A stretch of 64,000 bases of DNA from Ectobius pallidus (Eukaryota > Arthropoda > Insecta > Blattodea > Ectobiidae). This document shows positions 1 through 11,435 of the stretch, piece by piece. A program made the translations under genes and the position numbers. Numbering within the stretch: the stretch's first letter is position 1; every line of letters begins with the position of its first letter. The notes under the pieces are model-generated. The model was not told where the DNA came from. It was given only the letters and a program-made list of their open reading frames with translations, and did not search any database. The DNA is taken from NCBI GenBank assembly GCA_964059195.1, contig CAXKWD010000005.1, positions 146,907,265 to 146,971,264 of the forward strand, written 5' to 3'.

Positions 1-337
1 TCCATAGGGAGCACTCTAATTTATTCAAACAAAGTTTTCCTCTATACTTCATAGGGGCCGAGATATAAATTTTTCAAAATTTCATCCCCCTCCCCCTCTC
101 CTCCCCTTGGGCCAATTTTGCTCATTAACGAACTTGTCCGAGCTATTGGGCCTAGAAATATCATAATAAAATTTGGTTCAAATATCTTCAAAATTACGGC
201 CGCTAGCGTGTAAAGATATATAAATATCACTTTTTTTTTTGAAAGGGCGGTGGTTTCGTACTTAGGGAGGGATGAAACGTAAAGATATGAAAGAATTTTT
301 CGAAAGTCATGACATGGTATCGATTGCAATATCTACC
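1..337 (-). repeat. Dispersed repeat RF1, copy 1, cut by the window edge
   Basis: The reverse complement of this stretch matches 21239-21580 almost continuously. Shared blocks include the segment around GACATGGTATCGATTGCAAT, the run GAACTTGTCCGAGCTATTGG / its counterpart near 21435, and the purine-rich CTCCCCTTGGGCCAATTTTG region. The repeat ends near 337 at ATCTACCT, the same octamer that borders the other copy. A 95-codon reading frame at 42-329 is part of the repeat and shows no protein family I recognise. The element continues to the left of base 1. Confidence 0.8.
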
Positions 338-1453
338 TAAAAACAGTGACATTAGCTATTTTTAGTTGATAACTTTTTATTTAGTAAGTTTTGGGGTTGA
401 TAACCTTTTATTTAGTAAGTTTTGGGTTTTATAAGATTGGACTATGTGACTGTCATGTCAATGGGACGGATAATTAAGTTAAAATATCACAGTTAGCTAG
501 CAAGGAGCAAAATAATTTAAAACCAAAAAATCCGGGCTCTGCTTATGAAGTTATGAGAGTCTCGCATGAAAATTTGCAATGCATTTTCCGTATCCATAAG
601 GATGTGTCAAGGTATCTGCACACGTTCCATTAGTGTCCCAGAATTGATGTTGTACACACGGTGATTGGATAACAATCATAAGGTGTTAAGTCTAGTCACT
701 TTACTGGTTTTGATGGATGTTTGAATCCCTGAAGTGAGGAAATTCAACTTAAATTACGCTGCAGCTTTCATTATTGTCGCTATGAAGCCCTGCGCCATTA
801 CAGTAAGTGGCGGTTTAACCCAAGTGGTTATTCCAATAATAATGTGAAAGGCAAATTCAATCTTCCACAAATCCAACAACATCTAGCTGGGGTCAAACAT
901 GGGATACCAAAGTGCGGTATTTGGTTTGCACAAAATCTAGTGCAATCTATCTCAGTGGGTAGCCAACGGTTAATCAGCTGAACACTTATTAACCTCTGTT
1001 TAATAATTTTGACCTATGTTAGGGTATTTATTGCTAGTGTTTCATATTCCAAACACCGTCTTTCTCGAATTGAATTTACTTATGCAAAAATGGCATAAGT
1101 TATACTATGACTTTTGAGTTCTTAATTATTGTTTGAGGAAAATAGAATAACAACACAAATTAAATGAAAGTTTCAAAACAAAAATCTTTATTTAGTTACA
1201 TCAATTTTATCATAAAAGTCACAGAAATGCATTTACTATTCACTATCTTTTACGAATACGTTATACTGTAACATATGTCCATTTTTGCAGACAACCAAAC
1301 AATTGCCTGTCATTTACTAATGAAACAAAGCATAAATCAATGTCCAGTTTATTACCAATCGATGTGTCCCTCTATAGCTTTTTTCATAAAAAGTAACTAA
1401 TTCCATTTTTGTTTTGTTTGTTTTTTGTTTTTTTGTTGTTGCAGAAGTCGTTT
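338..1453. other. No gene seen
   Basis: AT-rich DNA without a supported feature. Two near-identical 35-base stretches (TAACTTTTTATTTAGTAAGT and TAACCTTTTATTTAGTAAGT, about 367-424) form a short tandem duplication. ATCCGGGCTCTG at about 530-541 resembles the right end of the hAT-like element at 53337-53902, but no left end was found. Confidence 0.5.
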
Positions 1454-1775
1454 TAGTTAGTCCGCCGGCGTGTTCTAGTAGTTTTCCGTAGGTTTGAGTT
1501 CGATCACCAGTACCTCCTCTGATTTTTATGGGGAGGGGAGTCTGGAACGGGGTGCACTCAAGCTCGTGACACCAACTGAGGATCTACTTGATAAAGAAGT
1601 ATCGGCTCCGTTCAAGAATGCCATCAATAACGGCCGTGGTAGTTGCTATTCTGTTACATACCCTAATCCTGCCTATTGTAGTTGTTCATTATAGTCTCTA
1701 TAAAGCACTGCGCCTATGGGAGAACGGATAGTAGGTAGCCTAGTCCCACATGGGATGTAGAGCCTCGTACTTCAG
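1454..1775 (+). repeat. tRNA-derived SINE, family A, copy 1
   Basis: Contains a pol III B-box-like GAGTTCGATCA at about 1496-1506. Its body aligns with the copy at 34223-35075: shared segments are the 'TCTGGAACGGGGTG(C/T)ACTCA' region, 'AAGAAGTATCGGCTCCG' and the closing 'GGTAGcCTaGTcCCAcatGgGATG' region. The A box is poorly preserved, so the copy is probably inactive. The small reading frame at 1494-1694 is part of the SINE and is not a gene. Confidence 0.72.
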
Positions 1776-4454
1776 TTTCGATTTAGGTATCTTTCAACCT
1801 TAACCTTAATTGCAACTAATTATTCTTTTCATTTGGCTTTAATAACTTTAATCTAATCATGCATAGGCCTACTTATTTTCTAATATGTTATTTACTTCAG
1901 GAATGCACTCGATAAGGAATCTCCAACTAGAAAGAACCCTATTTTAGAGTTTGTGCTAGAGCTCTGTTAAGTAAAAAACATGCTAGAATCTATTAGTACA
2001 ATCCAGACAAGCACTATTCAGTAATTAAATTGTGAATGTTGCATCACTTATTTCTAAAGAGTATTTATTGTAGGTGTCACTGAGAAAGTTCTGAAACTAT
2101 GTGAAGCAATTAAAAAAATATATATTTGTGTTAGAGATAGTTCAAAATTCATTTTACAAAACTCAGGAAGAAGTTCGAAACGTGTCTCAGATACGTGTTG
2201 ACCCTGGTAGAGAAAAGAACTTGAAGTATCTTCGGATTATTTGTGCTATATAAATTGCGTTATTATGAGTTCCACTTATTTAACCTTTTCAATGCTGCTG
2301 GAAAATATATTCGTCACCGCAAAAAATTGCATAAAAACATATATAAAATTAGTAGAATATTAATACAAAATATAAAATTACGAGTATAATTTACAGAATC
2401 CAGCTATTCAGTTAAAATTTTTCTCATCAGTTTCAAACTTAGAGCCCACTGAGAAAATTCAATGCTTTGATGATTGCTTATATTATTATAAATTCTGCTT
2501 TGAAAACGTGTCCTTCAGTGTTTTTGTTGTTAAATAAGGATAGGCCTATTTGCGTAATAATTATTAAAACTATTTCACTACTACGCCGCGTGTTTGATAT
2601 TGAAGAATAACGTTTAGCAATTAGACCAATGACGATCGTTTATCTTATAATAGCCTTCCTCTGATCGCAAGGATGCAATTTTATCTGATAAAATGTCAGT
2701 TCGTTACCGGACACGTAAGGCATCAACGAGCGGCAATTATTATGTCACACACTGCCATTAAGCAGCACGAAAACACATTATTTTATGCAACATAGCTTGT
2801 TTGGAAATTGAAATAATATAAATGTCCATTGATTAAAAACACAATTTCGATTCGGTGCAAGCCAGTTCGTGCGTTTTTAAACTTTTTGATGTAAGCAACT
2901 ACCACGATGCCCTCCATCTTGTGATGCGCACTATTAGTAGCATTGGGAACTCGGATCGATTGATCGAATCGATTCGTGGACTGTTCATTCATCTAGTGTG
3001 CCGTGATCTTACGGCTGACAGAATATTGACAACAAAGTAAGAAAATAATTATTATTTACAAAATCCGTTACATTTGATTCATGGAATAAATCCTACTCGA
3101 GATTACGAGTTTCATCAGAAAAATTTCATATCGATAAACTCATAATCTCTCGTGGGATTACCTATGAAAAAATACACACAGCTTTCAGGACAAATTATTT
3201 CTAATCAACACAAGTGTAGTGTGAGCTCGTTTTTGCTCCGTACTAGATTGTTGTGACGTCATACGTTCCATTAGAGTTTATATTTAATTTCCCTCAGCGT
3301 TTGAGTGGATTTTTTCACTCTACAATTCCTCTTCTCCTGTATGCAAAGAGAGAGAAGAAATAATATGCAGCAGCTTACGATATAATACGTAAGCTAGAGT
3401 ATAGGATTTCACTTTGCGAAAAGAATGGCAGATCTAATGCAATATATCACTACATATGACAGCGTTATTATAGCGGACATGATATAATACCTCCTAGCAC
3501 ATTATGATTACCTAGTAGACTGACACCTGGATGAGCGTCTGTGATGGTAGTGGAAGCTATCGGTAATGTATCTTAAAATTTAATTATTCTCACATTAAGA
3601 GGTGTCTTCAAACCTCGAAATTATTCATCCAGTTTATATAGGTCATCTTCAGATGCACAACTTAAAATAAAATAACATTTACATAAACATTAAATTGTCG
3701 TATTTCAAATTCAGGCAATAACTTATACAGCTGAAATTGATGCATTATAAAAATACTTGGCATGATGACTGTTCTCATTTTATCATTTGAGATGCCTTGG
3801 TAAAGTTAAAAGAAATAAAGTTTTGCTTTAATAAACAGAAGATGTGGGTCTATCAATGAATCCTGTAGGGATCAGCTGGCGGCATAATTATGATCTCTTG
3901 ATTTTTCGAAGGGATGGAGAAATTTACGTTGAAAGTGAGAGAGCTTAGGATGGAACTGGCCGATGGGGAGCTGCCGAGTGTGTAAGGGGTTGGTATATCA
4001 TTGTAGCTACACGAGTATCAATTGTAATGAATAGTGGTGTGCGTTTAACATCCTTATTTGTTTGTGTGCTTGCGGGTTTTGTTGGTGTGTTTGAAAGTTT
4101 TTAGCTATAATTCAATTCTTATGTTTTGACTTGTGCACAATTATAGCACGGACAGGTTGATGCCTCGTGCAACGAATAATACATAAAGTTATTTAATTTT
4201 TTTATACTAAAAAAATCAGTTCATTCATCCTTTCATTCACTCACCTATTTATTTACGGCACGTCTAAGTGTACAAAGTTTAAAAGAAAAGTATAGTCTAG
4301 CCTATTTCCACCTAGTTCCCAAGCCTGGTAACAAGTTTCCAAATATGTAGCACTTACAGTATAGTGGTTTTGTGCGTGAATATTTACTGTTTTTTTTACA
4401 TTGATTTTCTTTAAATTATGTTTTGAAACTCTTACTTTATTTTATCAAATCAGC
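1776..4454. other. No gene seen; AT-rich intergenic or intronic DNA
   Basis: Two TAGGCCTA palindromes lie here (1864, 2541). A short open frame at 2855-3040 is followed by a donor-like AAAGTAAGA, but no acceptor or protein similarity supports an exon. Nothing else could be supported. Confidence 0.4.
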
Positions 4455-4482
4455 AAAAACACTGATAATTATCAGTGTTTTT
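4455..4482. repeat. Perfect 28-bp palindrome
   Basis: AAAAACACTGATAA is followed immediately by its exact reverse complement TTATCAGTGTTTTT, with no spacer. Two direct copies of ATAATCGAT follow at once (4483-4501). It is not next to an open reading frame, so a bacterial-style terminator reading does not apply. It could be a collapsed inverted-repeat element or a cruciform-prone site. Confidence 0.9.
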
Positions 4483-5049
4483 ATAATCGATTATAATCGA
4501 TCCACATAACAAACCAGTTCCCTTTGTCGACACATAAAAGTTCAAACCAATAATAAGTTATTTTTTAGACAAGGGCGAAAGTAACTGGACTAGGCAGGAC
4601 TTTCTTATAAAAATTCCATAGTTGATGCGTGCAGAAATGTTTCGAATTTGTGCGTATTAGAGCTGAGTATTGAAGGCAGTGGAGGAAGAATTTAATACAA
4701 CTCAACGTTTAGAGCAAATAACTATAAATCGTAACTGTGAAGCGATGCCAAGAATTCTCTAAGGCCCCCGTATACGTGCGACTAACTTCCATTCCTTTTC
4801 CTCTCTATTGGAATCTCTTCAACCGGAAATTCCTTACTTAGGAAGCGACGCCTGGTGGAGGAAACTGGAGTTGCATCTCTCGTAATTCAGTTTCAATAAT
4901 TCAGTAATGCAACCCCTTCGCCCCGCTCAGATATAAAGAACAGTTTCCTCACGAGGAGTAAGTTACACTAAAATGCTAATAGAACCTTCTGTTCTTCAGA
5001 AATCGATATATTGTTTCCTATAATATGAAAGGTTTTAATTTAATTTTAG

Positions 5050-5404
5050 ACAATTGTGAAGTTGTTGACTTCAATACAAAGTGTTTTCCTTCTTATTATG
5101 ATCAGCTTTTTTCTTTTCTTTTCTTTTTTGTTCTTCAGTTTCTTTACTTTGAAATTATCTTTGTTCCGTTTTTATTCACGTCTACTCTATTTTATAAACT
5201 TTAGTTGTTTGGATCTGTCTTCTTCTTTACTTTATTCTTGTTATTTTTATTTTCTTGTCTCATTCCTCACTTTTTAAATTTTTTTCCTCATCGTTCCTTT
5301 TAGTAGATTTTCCTTCGTTGATTTATTACTTCCATTATATTTTCGTTTGTTTTCTTTTCTTTTTGTTCTACTATATATTTTCTTCTACGTCTTCTTTTCT
5401 TTCG
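5050..5404. repeat. T-rich, pyrimidine-biased low-complexity block
   Basis: Long TTTTCTTTTC/TTTATTTT runs dominate the plus strand. The block produces apparent Phe/Leu/Ser-rich reading frames (5056-5277 and 5255-5542) that reflect base composition and not coding. Confidence 0.7.
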
Positions 5405-5545
5405 TCAGCCTGGGTGGCGGAGCTGGTATGGCTTTTATCTGTGCATAAATGTGAAAGTCCTATGTTTGTAGATTTACAGGCATTTAAAATAACTCTTCGG
5501 GACAAATTTCCTACACATCCGCGACTGTTACAGCCCTTTTAATTC
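5405..5545 (+). repeat. SINE-like repeat, family B, copy 1
   Basis: Opens with GCCTGGGTGGCGGAGCTGGT, resembling a degenerate tRNA-type head. It contains TGTAGATTTACAGGCATTTA, which recurs at 53240-53270 with the same downstream TCxxGCGGGAYAAATTT motif and a terminal GTTACAGCC/GTTACAGGCC. A third copy lies in reverse at about 24268-24352. The core is similar to one I remember from arthropod SINEs (unverified). Confidence 0.65.
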
Positions 5546-6344
5546 CAGTGCACTCCCGTTGTTAATTAACCACAAAACCATACTAACCTTTCTTTCCCCA
5601 TGAGTCGGTTTGTCTTATTTTAATATTTTTATTTCTTCGTTTTTTAATTGCTTGTGTTTGTTTTCGTTTCTCTGCAGTCTTCATTTCATCTCGTCTAGGA
5701 ATATTTAAAAACAGCATTAGGACCTATTTCCCTAATCAACGTCATTAAAATCACAGTCACCATAAACATCTTCAACGTCATCAATGAATTATCATGATCG
5801 TTGTCATCATCATAGGCATGTTATTTTTTTGTCATCCATATCGTCTTTCTCATCTTCATATTCATAAACGAAATACTCAAAATTATCATCAACATCGTCA
5901 TTTTCAATTTCTTCAGCTTAGTCTTGATAAATCATATCTTAAAATAATTCAATTGATGACACGATAAGCAGGTTTCCAAACATGACAGCAGCAGTCAGAT
6001 AATATCTCTGGAAAAAATCTCAATGAAATAACTGAGGCAGTTGATTATTCAATGCTCTTCCGTTTACCTTGCGGTTCTCTTTAGAAACATATTTCGGTGT
6101 AGCAATATTGTACAATTAGTAATAATTAGTAATTACCTGAATTTGTTAAGAAGAATATTCTCCTTTCATGACTAAAATCGTCTTTTACCAGATATATTTT
6201 AAGGTTTTTTTTAAAGGAGTTCATAAACATTCATACATAACATACCTTATTATTATTGGTCAGTTTTTCAATGATTTAGAACATCTTCTGAAAGCCAAAT
6301 GCACAGTAAACTAGACATTTGCCCATATCGACAAAACCATTCTG
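5546..6344. other. No gene seen
   Basis: AT-rich, with CATCATCAT-like triplet-biased sequence near 5740-5920 (many ATCAT/TCATC steps) and no conserved motif. Confidence 0.4.
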
Positions 6345-6500
6345 CCCTGTCTATCCATTGTCCTTCTCTTAACTGACTGTCCTTAATCGTTTCCATAATT
6401 CTATTCTTCCATGTTCTTTTCTTTTCCTTGCTGGCATCCATTCGAAATCAAATCTCGTCAGCCTTTCTGGATCCCTCCGCATTAGGTGTACACACCATAT
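6345..6500 (-). pseudogene. Non-LTR retrotransposon (LINE) C-terminal relic
   Basis: On the minus strand, reading from about 6497 downward, the frame gives a peptide with LMRRDPERLTRFDFEWMPAR followed by a basic stretch and then a stop. This resembles the 'GHxxRMxPERLTxxIFEY' motif in the C-terminal tail of insect LINE ORF2 proteins. Only about 50 codons survive, and the frame breaks after ...LRTVS. Motif recognition is from memory and the copy is certainly dead. This is a different LINE lineage from the (TAAG)-tailed copies in this window. Confidence 0.5.
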
Positions 6501-7556
6501 TAACGATTTTGTTGAAATGTCTTTATTTTTTTTTCATTCCCAATCTTATCTCTTCTCGATGTTCTTCCCGAGCATCACCGATAATCGATTTTCCTTGCAA
6601 AAAGAATTTGTTTGATACTTTTTTTAATTGCCATATTTCTTAATCACATAGATCTATAGTTTTTAACAATAGAGTCTAAATTTTTCTTTGGGAGCTTAAT
6701 AACATTCATAATGACCTGTAATATATAATGGGGATAGAATGACTTTGTTTATCAGTAGCGATCAGTAAACAGCTGAAAGTTGTACCGGCATTATACTGGC
6801 TATGTGTACATTTTCCGCACACTTCTATGGCAAACGATGGCAAACAGAGTGTAATGTTTTGTTAATGAATTCTATAGGATTATTGAAACGTTCGGAAGTA
6901 CATTTGCTTCCACGATTAAATCTTTGAATATAAACAGCTGTAATTAATTGACCACCAACAAAATGTTCCGATCGCATCCTGATTCTGTTAGATTTATTAT
7001 GAAAACAAGTTGATGTTTTCAAATTGCATGTTATGACATCGGGGAATAACAGGATGCTCTTTGCACGAGATACGGAAATGTGTTAGTAGGTACTTATGTA
7101 TGCATTGTAAATCCGTGACCGGTATCGATATTAAATAACAGATATTTTTACAATTTTGAAATATTTTATTATATTCAGTGGAGCTTGCAAACAGATACCT
7201 CGGGCTAGTACATTGCTAGGAATTGGCTACCAAAAAAACGATTACATCAAATTACGGAGGATGTTAAAATATAATAGCTCATTTAAATGAAAACGATTTT
7301 AACAAATAATTGTACAAAATCAATATTAAAATTTTCATTTAGGACTGATTTCTTGCAAAAAGTGTATAACATATTTAAATAAATAAATAAATAAATAATA
7401 TTATAAAAATATTGTGCCTAATGACACTCTAAGCAGGGCTTTACTTTAAACGTTGAATATATTACCAGTACCAAGTCTCTGTATTCTCGAAACCACTTTT
7501 GTCCACAGAAACGTAAATGAATTTAAAAGAAACATATCACTCATATTATAGGGACC
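6501..7556. other. No gene seen
   Basis: AT-rich DNA. A short (AAAT)n run sits at about 7377-7398. Confidence 0.4.
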
Positions 7557-7564
7557 GTAACAAT

Positions 7565-8176
7565 CAGGGCCTTGATTTAAGAGTACGCCGCCCATAGGTT
7601 GAAGTCCATTTGCCGCCTCCTCTATAGTTCATATTTGCTTAATACATTTGTTTATACAACAAAAGGATAGAATTCATTGGTGTTTTCATCTTTTTTAAAC
7701 ATAGAATTCATTTAGTTAGATAAAACTACACTTTTAATGGTTTACATAATAAATTATATAATCAAATTAGTTATCTACTTCTTTTACTCACTTCTTTTAA
7801 GATTCGTTAAAAAATGAAATGGGTTTCGAAATTAATGAACTAATTCTTGGAGATCAGTGACCACTATTTTCAACATATTTTTATATTTTAATGCTAATTA
7901 CTATATTTTGCGTAATTGAAGAACTGTGTTCAATTTGAATCAAGTTGTCCTACACAGTGAAATGAAGGTACACAAAATGTAGTTAATTACTGGTTTATTT
8001 GTTGAAAAATATACAAACTTCTCTAAAAAACTCGCCCCACGTAATTCGTACGGAAAACATTATTAATTTCTGAAATACTTCATTTTAACTTTTGAATAAA
8101 ATGCCAAACTGCCGCCCCTTGAAAATTTGCCGCTCTAGGCTGCAGCCTACTTAGCCTATTTAGAAATACGGCCCTG
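7565..8176. mobile_element. Non-autonomous hAT-type DNA transposon, 612 bp, exact 8-bp TSD
   Basis: The element starts CAGGGCC and ends GGCCCTG, and both ends are flanked by the identical octamer GTAACAAT (7557-7564 and 8177-8184). An 8-bp TSD with CAGGG-type termini is the hallmark of the hAT superfamily. Inside each end is a matching GCCGCCC motif (about 7590 and 8111). There is no transposase reading frame, so it is a deletion derivative or MITE. The inner terminal repeats have diverged, suggesting age, but the TSD remains perfect. Confidence 0.88.
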
Positions 8177-8184
8177 GTAACAAT

Positions 8185-8926
8185 GATAATTGCGAAATTT
8201 GACAAAACTGTTTTCCTTAGCTATATTTAGATTTATAGAATCTTAAAATATCACTATTAAGCAAATCATATTAATGGAATATCAAAATCTACACGAAAAA
8301 AGTGTAGGACGTTTTCAAGAAAATCGTGAAAATGAGATTTCCTTACCGAGGAAGATGACTTAGGTGCTAGCATCTTGGGGCTGGCATTCCCTAATTTATT
8401 CTTCTAAGAAATAGGTGCTAATTTATCATTAATTGGTTAGAAAAAAGCCATCAGGCTTACTTGTTTTCAGTCAACTGAGGAGGTTTCAGATTCAAACTCC
8501 TTTGCTGGCCAATTTGATTTGGGGTTTTTCACTATTTTCCCAGTCGCAGAGGAAAATTCTGGGTTGGATTGGTATTAGAGCTATTTTTATTATACTGATC
8601 ACGATCAATGAGTCTTGTGAATCTGTATTTCCGTTCTGCATAGCGAAATACAGTAATCGTAATAGGAAGAAAAAATAATTGACATCCTGGAATAAAACAT
8701 AAACATCGAATTCCATGGTACGGTTATGTTTAGCAGGATTTTCTATATATCTTTTTTGCACTCCTTAACTAATTAGTGGTACTTACGAATGCTGTTGCTG
8801 TGGATCGTAAGTTGATATTCCCGCATAACAATCTTGTTGCTATGTGCGGTAAGAGTTTCCGTGCTGTTATGAATTTACTTACACCACACCTCATAATACA
8901 ATCCTTTATGGACAAGGCCCCCAGGA
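8185..8926. other. No gene seen
   Basis: Two overlapping small frames lie on opposite strands (8433-8678, 8492-8761) and neither has recognisable similarity. Small imperfect palindromes occur around 8785-8870 (CTTAC...GTAAG; CGCATAACAA...TTGTTGCTATGTGCG). Confidence 0.35.
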
Positions 8927-9277
8927 CAAATATTCGGTTCGCATAACAACAAACACATGCGAATCACTTTCTGAAATAAACATCTATCTTCAAGAATGTA
9001 TATACATAATATTTTCAGGTAATATCACAATTAATATAATGAAATTGATATAAATAATCATCATGCCTTTATTTTGATATATTTATCGTAATACTACAAT
9101 TTGTACAATTATTTAAAGAAATTCTTCCATACTTATTTACAAATATTCGGTTCCCATAACATCAAACACATGCGAATCACTTTCTGAAATATAACATCCA
9201 TCTTCAATAGTGTACATACATAATATTTTCAGCTAATATCTCAATTATTATAAATAAATTTATATAAATAATCATCG
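8927..9277 (+). repeat. Tandem duplication, 213-bp period, two diverged units
   Basis: The unit beginning CAAATATTCGGTTC at 8927 recurs at 9140. Shared runs include AACACATGCGAATCACTTTC, TACATAATATTTTCAG and TATAAATAATCATC. The two units differ at scattered positions, so the duplication is not recent. The second unit leads into the inverted repeat at 9292-9413. Confidence 0.85.
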
Positions 9278-9291
9278 TGCAAAAATAGCAT

Positions 9292-9413
9292 GCAATACTC
9301 GTGCCGTAAGCGCATAACGGATCTCGGAAATTGAAAAAACTCGGCGCAAGCGACTCGTTTTTTCAAACTCTTTCCTCGATCCATAAGCACCACTTACGGC
9401 ACTTGTATCGCAA
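9292..9413. repeat. Imperfect inverted repeat (about 122 bp)
   Basis: GTGCCGTAAG at 9301-9310 pairs with CTTACGGCAC at 9393-9402. Outer GCAATACTC pairs with GTATCGCAAT, and inner GGATCTCGG...TTGAAAAAACTCG pairs with CGAG/TTTTTTCAA...CCTCGATCC. The central loop is GCGCAAGC. It could be a foldback MITE or part of a larger repeat with the upstream duplication. No TSD was found. Confidence 0.7.
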
Positions 9414-9528
9414 TATACTATTACAGTGTTGTTTTCAAAGTAGGATTAAATGAGCAGTTTATAATGGTACAAGAGGAAGAATGTACCTGAAGTAGTTTTA
9501 AGTGTTTCATGTCAAAGTTGGAGAAACT

Positions 9529-9575
9529 TATTTTCTTATTTTCTTATTTTCTCTTTTTGTTCCAGGTAAGTGAAT
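9529..9575 (+). promoter_or_regulatory. Putative recursive (ratchet) splice site
   Basis: A long pyrimidine-rich tract (TTATTTTCTTATTTTCTC, then TTTTTGTTCCAG) runs straight into GTAAGT, giving a juxtaposed 3' and 5' splice site, CAG|GTAAGT, with the junction at 9565/9566. Insect recursive splice sites in very long introns have this zero-length-exon consensus. The sequence match is strong, but function is inferred: no flanking exon is visible in the window. Confidence 0.4.
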
Positions 9576-10012
9576 TGATTTCTACATCTTTCTTCACAAC
9601 TGCTTCTGTAAGTTACAGCTTTCTTTGCTAGAAGTTACTGTAATATTTATATTCTAACTTCGTGCTGAGCTTGGGAGATTAAAAACGAAAACTTTGAAGG
9701 TTCAGTGAACTCTCTTCTACTTCAACAAATTATTGTCCTCCCAAAACAAGCAAATTTATTTCCACATATTCTTTAAAAGGGTCTTTTATTCCCTTTAGAA
9801 ATCTTATCGAAATTTCCATGCTAAGGTAATCTAGCTTTAAAGCAGAACGAAGTCAATGTGAACTTTGTATTACAGTATTTTCTACTTGAAGACTTCAGTA
9901 TATCCCTACCACATTTGAAGTTATAATGCAACGATTTACCGATACTTAGTTTACTAGTTATGTATTGTGTTGAATAGTGCTTGAGTGCTTAGAAACCGTC
10001 TGTTTTATTAGG
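9576..10012. other. No gene seen
   Basis: AT-rich sequence downstream of the putative ratchet site, with no motif supported. Confidence 0.4.
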
Positions 10013-11041
10013 ATTAGCGGGTGCCCATGGCTTCGCCCACGTTTATTTATTCAACTGCTATAGGCTATGTTCTATTTAAATAATTTATTTAACAGAAAAA
10101 TATTTAGAAAAATATAGTTATTAACACTGACATCGATTTTACATAAATTTCATTAATTACATTATATTATTTTTAATTAAATTATTAGATATAGTAAATA
10201 AATAATTAAAGCTGCTAAAACGAATGTTGTGCTGCCATATGGACATTCAGATTCGAAGTGAAAAAATGAACGAATAAGTGAATAAGTCAACAATAAGTGT
10301 GGAAGACAATGTGCAAATAAGCACAAACTAACTCGAAGTATGTTAAGTAAGGCATGTAGTACTGCACACTGCAATGGGGCATGCCAAAGAAAGCCAGGAA
10401 AGCCCCCCCCCCAAAAAAAATAAACGAACCAAAGATTCACACAAACCATTCATACATACTAGTAATTAAAAAACTAAAAATCCGACTTCGAGGTGCGTTT
10501 CACGACGATTAAAGTACACCGCCCGGGAAAAAATACATCTTCGAGTTCTCTAGCCAAATAAATAAATAAATAAATAAACTCGCGTAGTGGGTATCGTCCA
10601 AATCATTCAATGCTTTCCATTCTGGCTTGCAGTTATGATTCCTCATCTACCCACCTAAGCGATCAGATATCTGCATGTCGTAACAAGTGAATGAAATAGA
10701 TCGGGCTAACAAAATCGAAACAATCGACAAATTGATGTGTTATGTTGCAAAATATCGACTTCAGCTATGCTCTTTCTTTCCTGATTCCTATGGCAGCAGA
10801 GCAATTAATTTTACAATTGAAATATATTAGCCAAACTGGTACTTTGATAGTTCAAAAAATCACGTTTTTCGTCATTTTTTCGCTCTAGTTTCGCGAAGAT
10901 TAAAAATCCGGCTTCGAGGTGCATTCGGATACACTTCAGTCCATCTATGTTAAAAATGTCAGATCTCTGCGTGGCGTAGGTTTGTCTGGGCATCGCACGC
11001 TTCAGACAGACAAACAAACACTTCCTCTCATTATATAGAGA
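10013..11041 (+). repeat. CCCGCGG-headed dispersed repeat, copy 1
   Basis: Begins near AGCGGGTGCCCATGGCTTCG, a degenerate version of the GTGCCCGCGGCTTCGCACGC head at 31209. The body shares with 11436-11915 the TGCTGCCATATGG(A/G)CAT motif, the CGGCTTCGAGGTGC motif, CTCCGCCCGGG and the TCCAAATCATTCAATG motif. A second CGGCTTCGAGGTGC occurs at about 10910. The end near 11041 carries a CAGACAGACAAACAAACA tail and ATTATATAGAGA. The family ends in short tandem tails plus TATATA in this window. A short (AAAT)n lies at 10557-10579. No coding capacity is visible. Confidence 0.65.
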
Positions 11042-11435
11042 CTGCGGTTTTTTTGTTAAGAATTTACTGTAACATTGAAGCTGCTCGATCTGTGGCCTTT
11101 AATCTCTTCTCCTCTAAACTAAATTTTTGGATCTACTTCCTCCTGCTTCTGAGGTTCAGAATTTAGGTTCAGAATTTAGTCCCGAAGTAAGTGGTACTCT
11201 TTCATATCCAAGAAGTGACTATAAATTTAACGTTAAAGCATAGTTGTCTTCTGAATTGCAGAAACTAAGAAAGCGTTCCACCATTTGTGCAGATAAAGTT
11301 TTGGGAAGATAAGGGAAAAAAACATAATTCATACGGTTGGGTATAAAATTGTGCATTTTGACAACAGCATGTAGATTTAAAAATGCGGCAAACCATTTGG
11401 AATTAACAGCGATGGGCTGATAATATAATATTACT
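11042..11435. other. No gene seen
   Basis: AT-rich spacer between two copies of the same repeat family. A 14-base direct repeat (GGTTCAGAATTTAG at about 11153 and 11165) is the only structure noted. Confidence 0.4.

Noticed and set aside
2855..3040. Exon followed by donor-like AAAGTAAGA
   Set aside because: No acceptor, no recognisable peptide and an overlapping opposite frame of similar length. Chance is likely.
5056..5542. Hydrophobic frames suggesting membrane proteins
   Set aside because: They translate a T-rich low-complexity tract that turns any frame into Phe/Leu/Ser.
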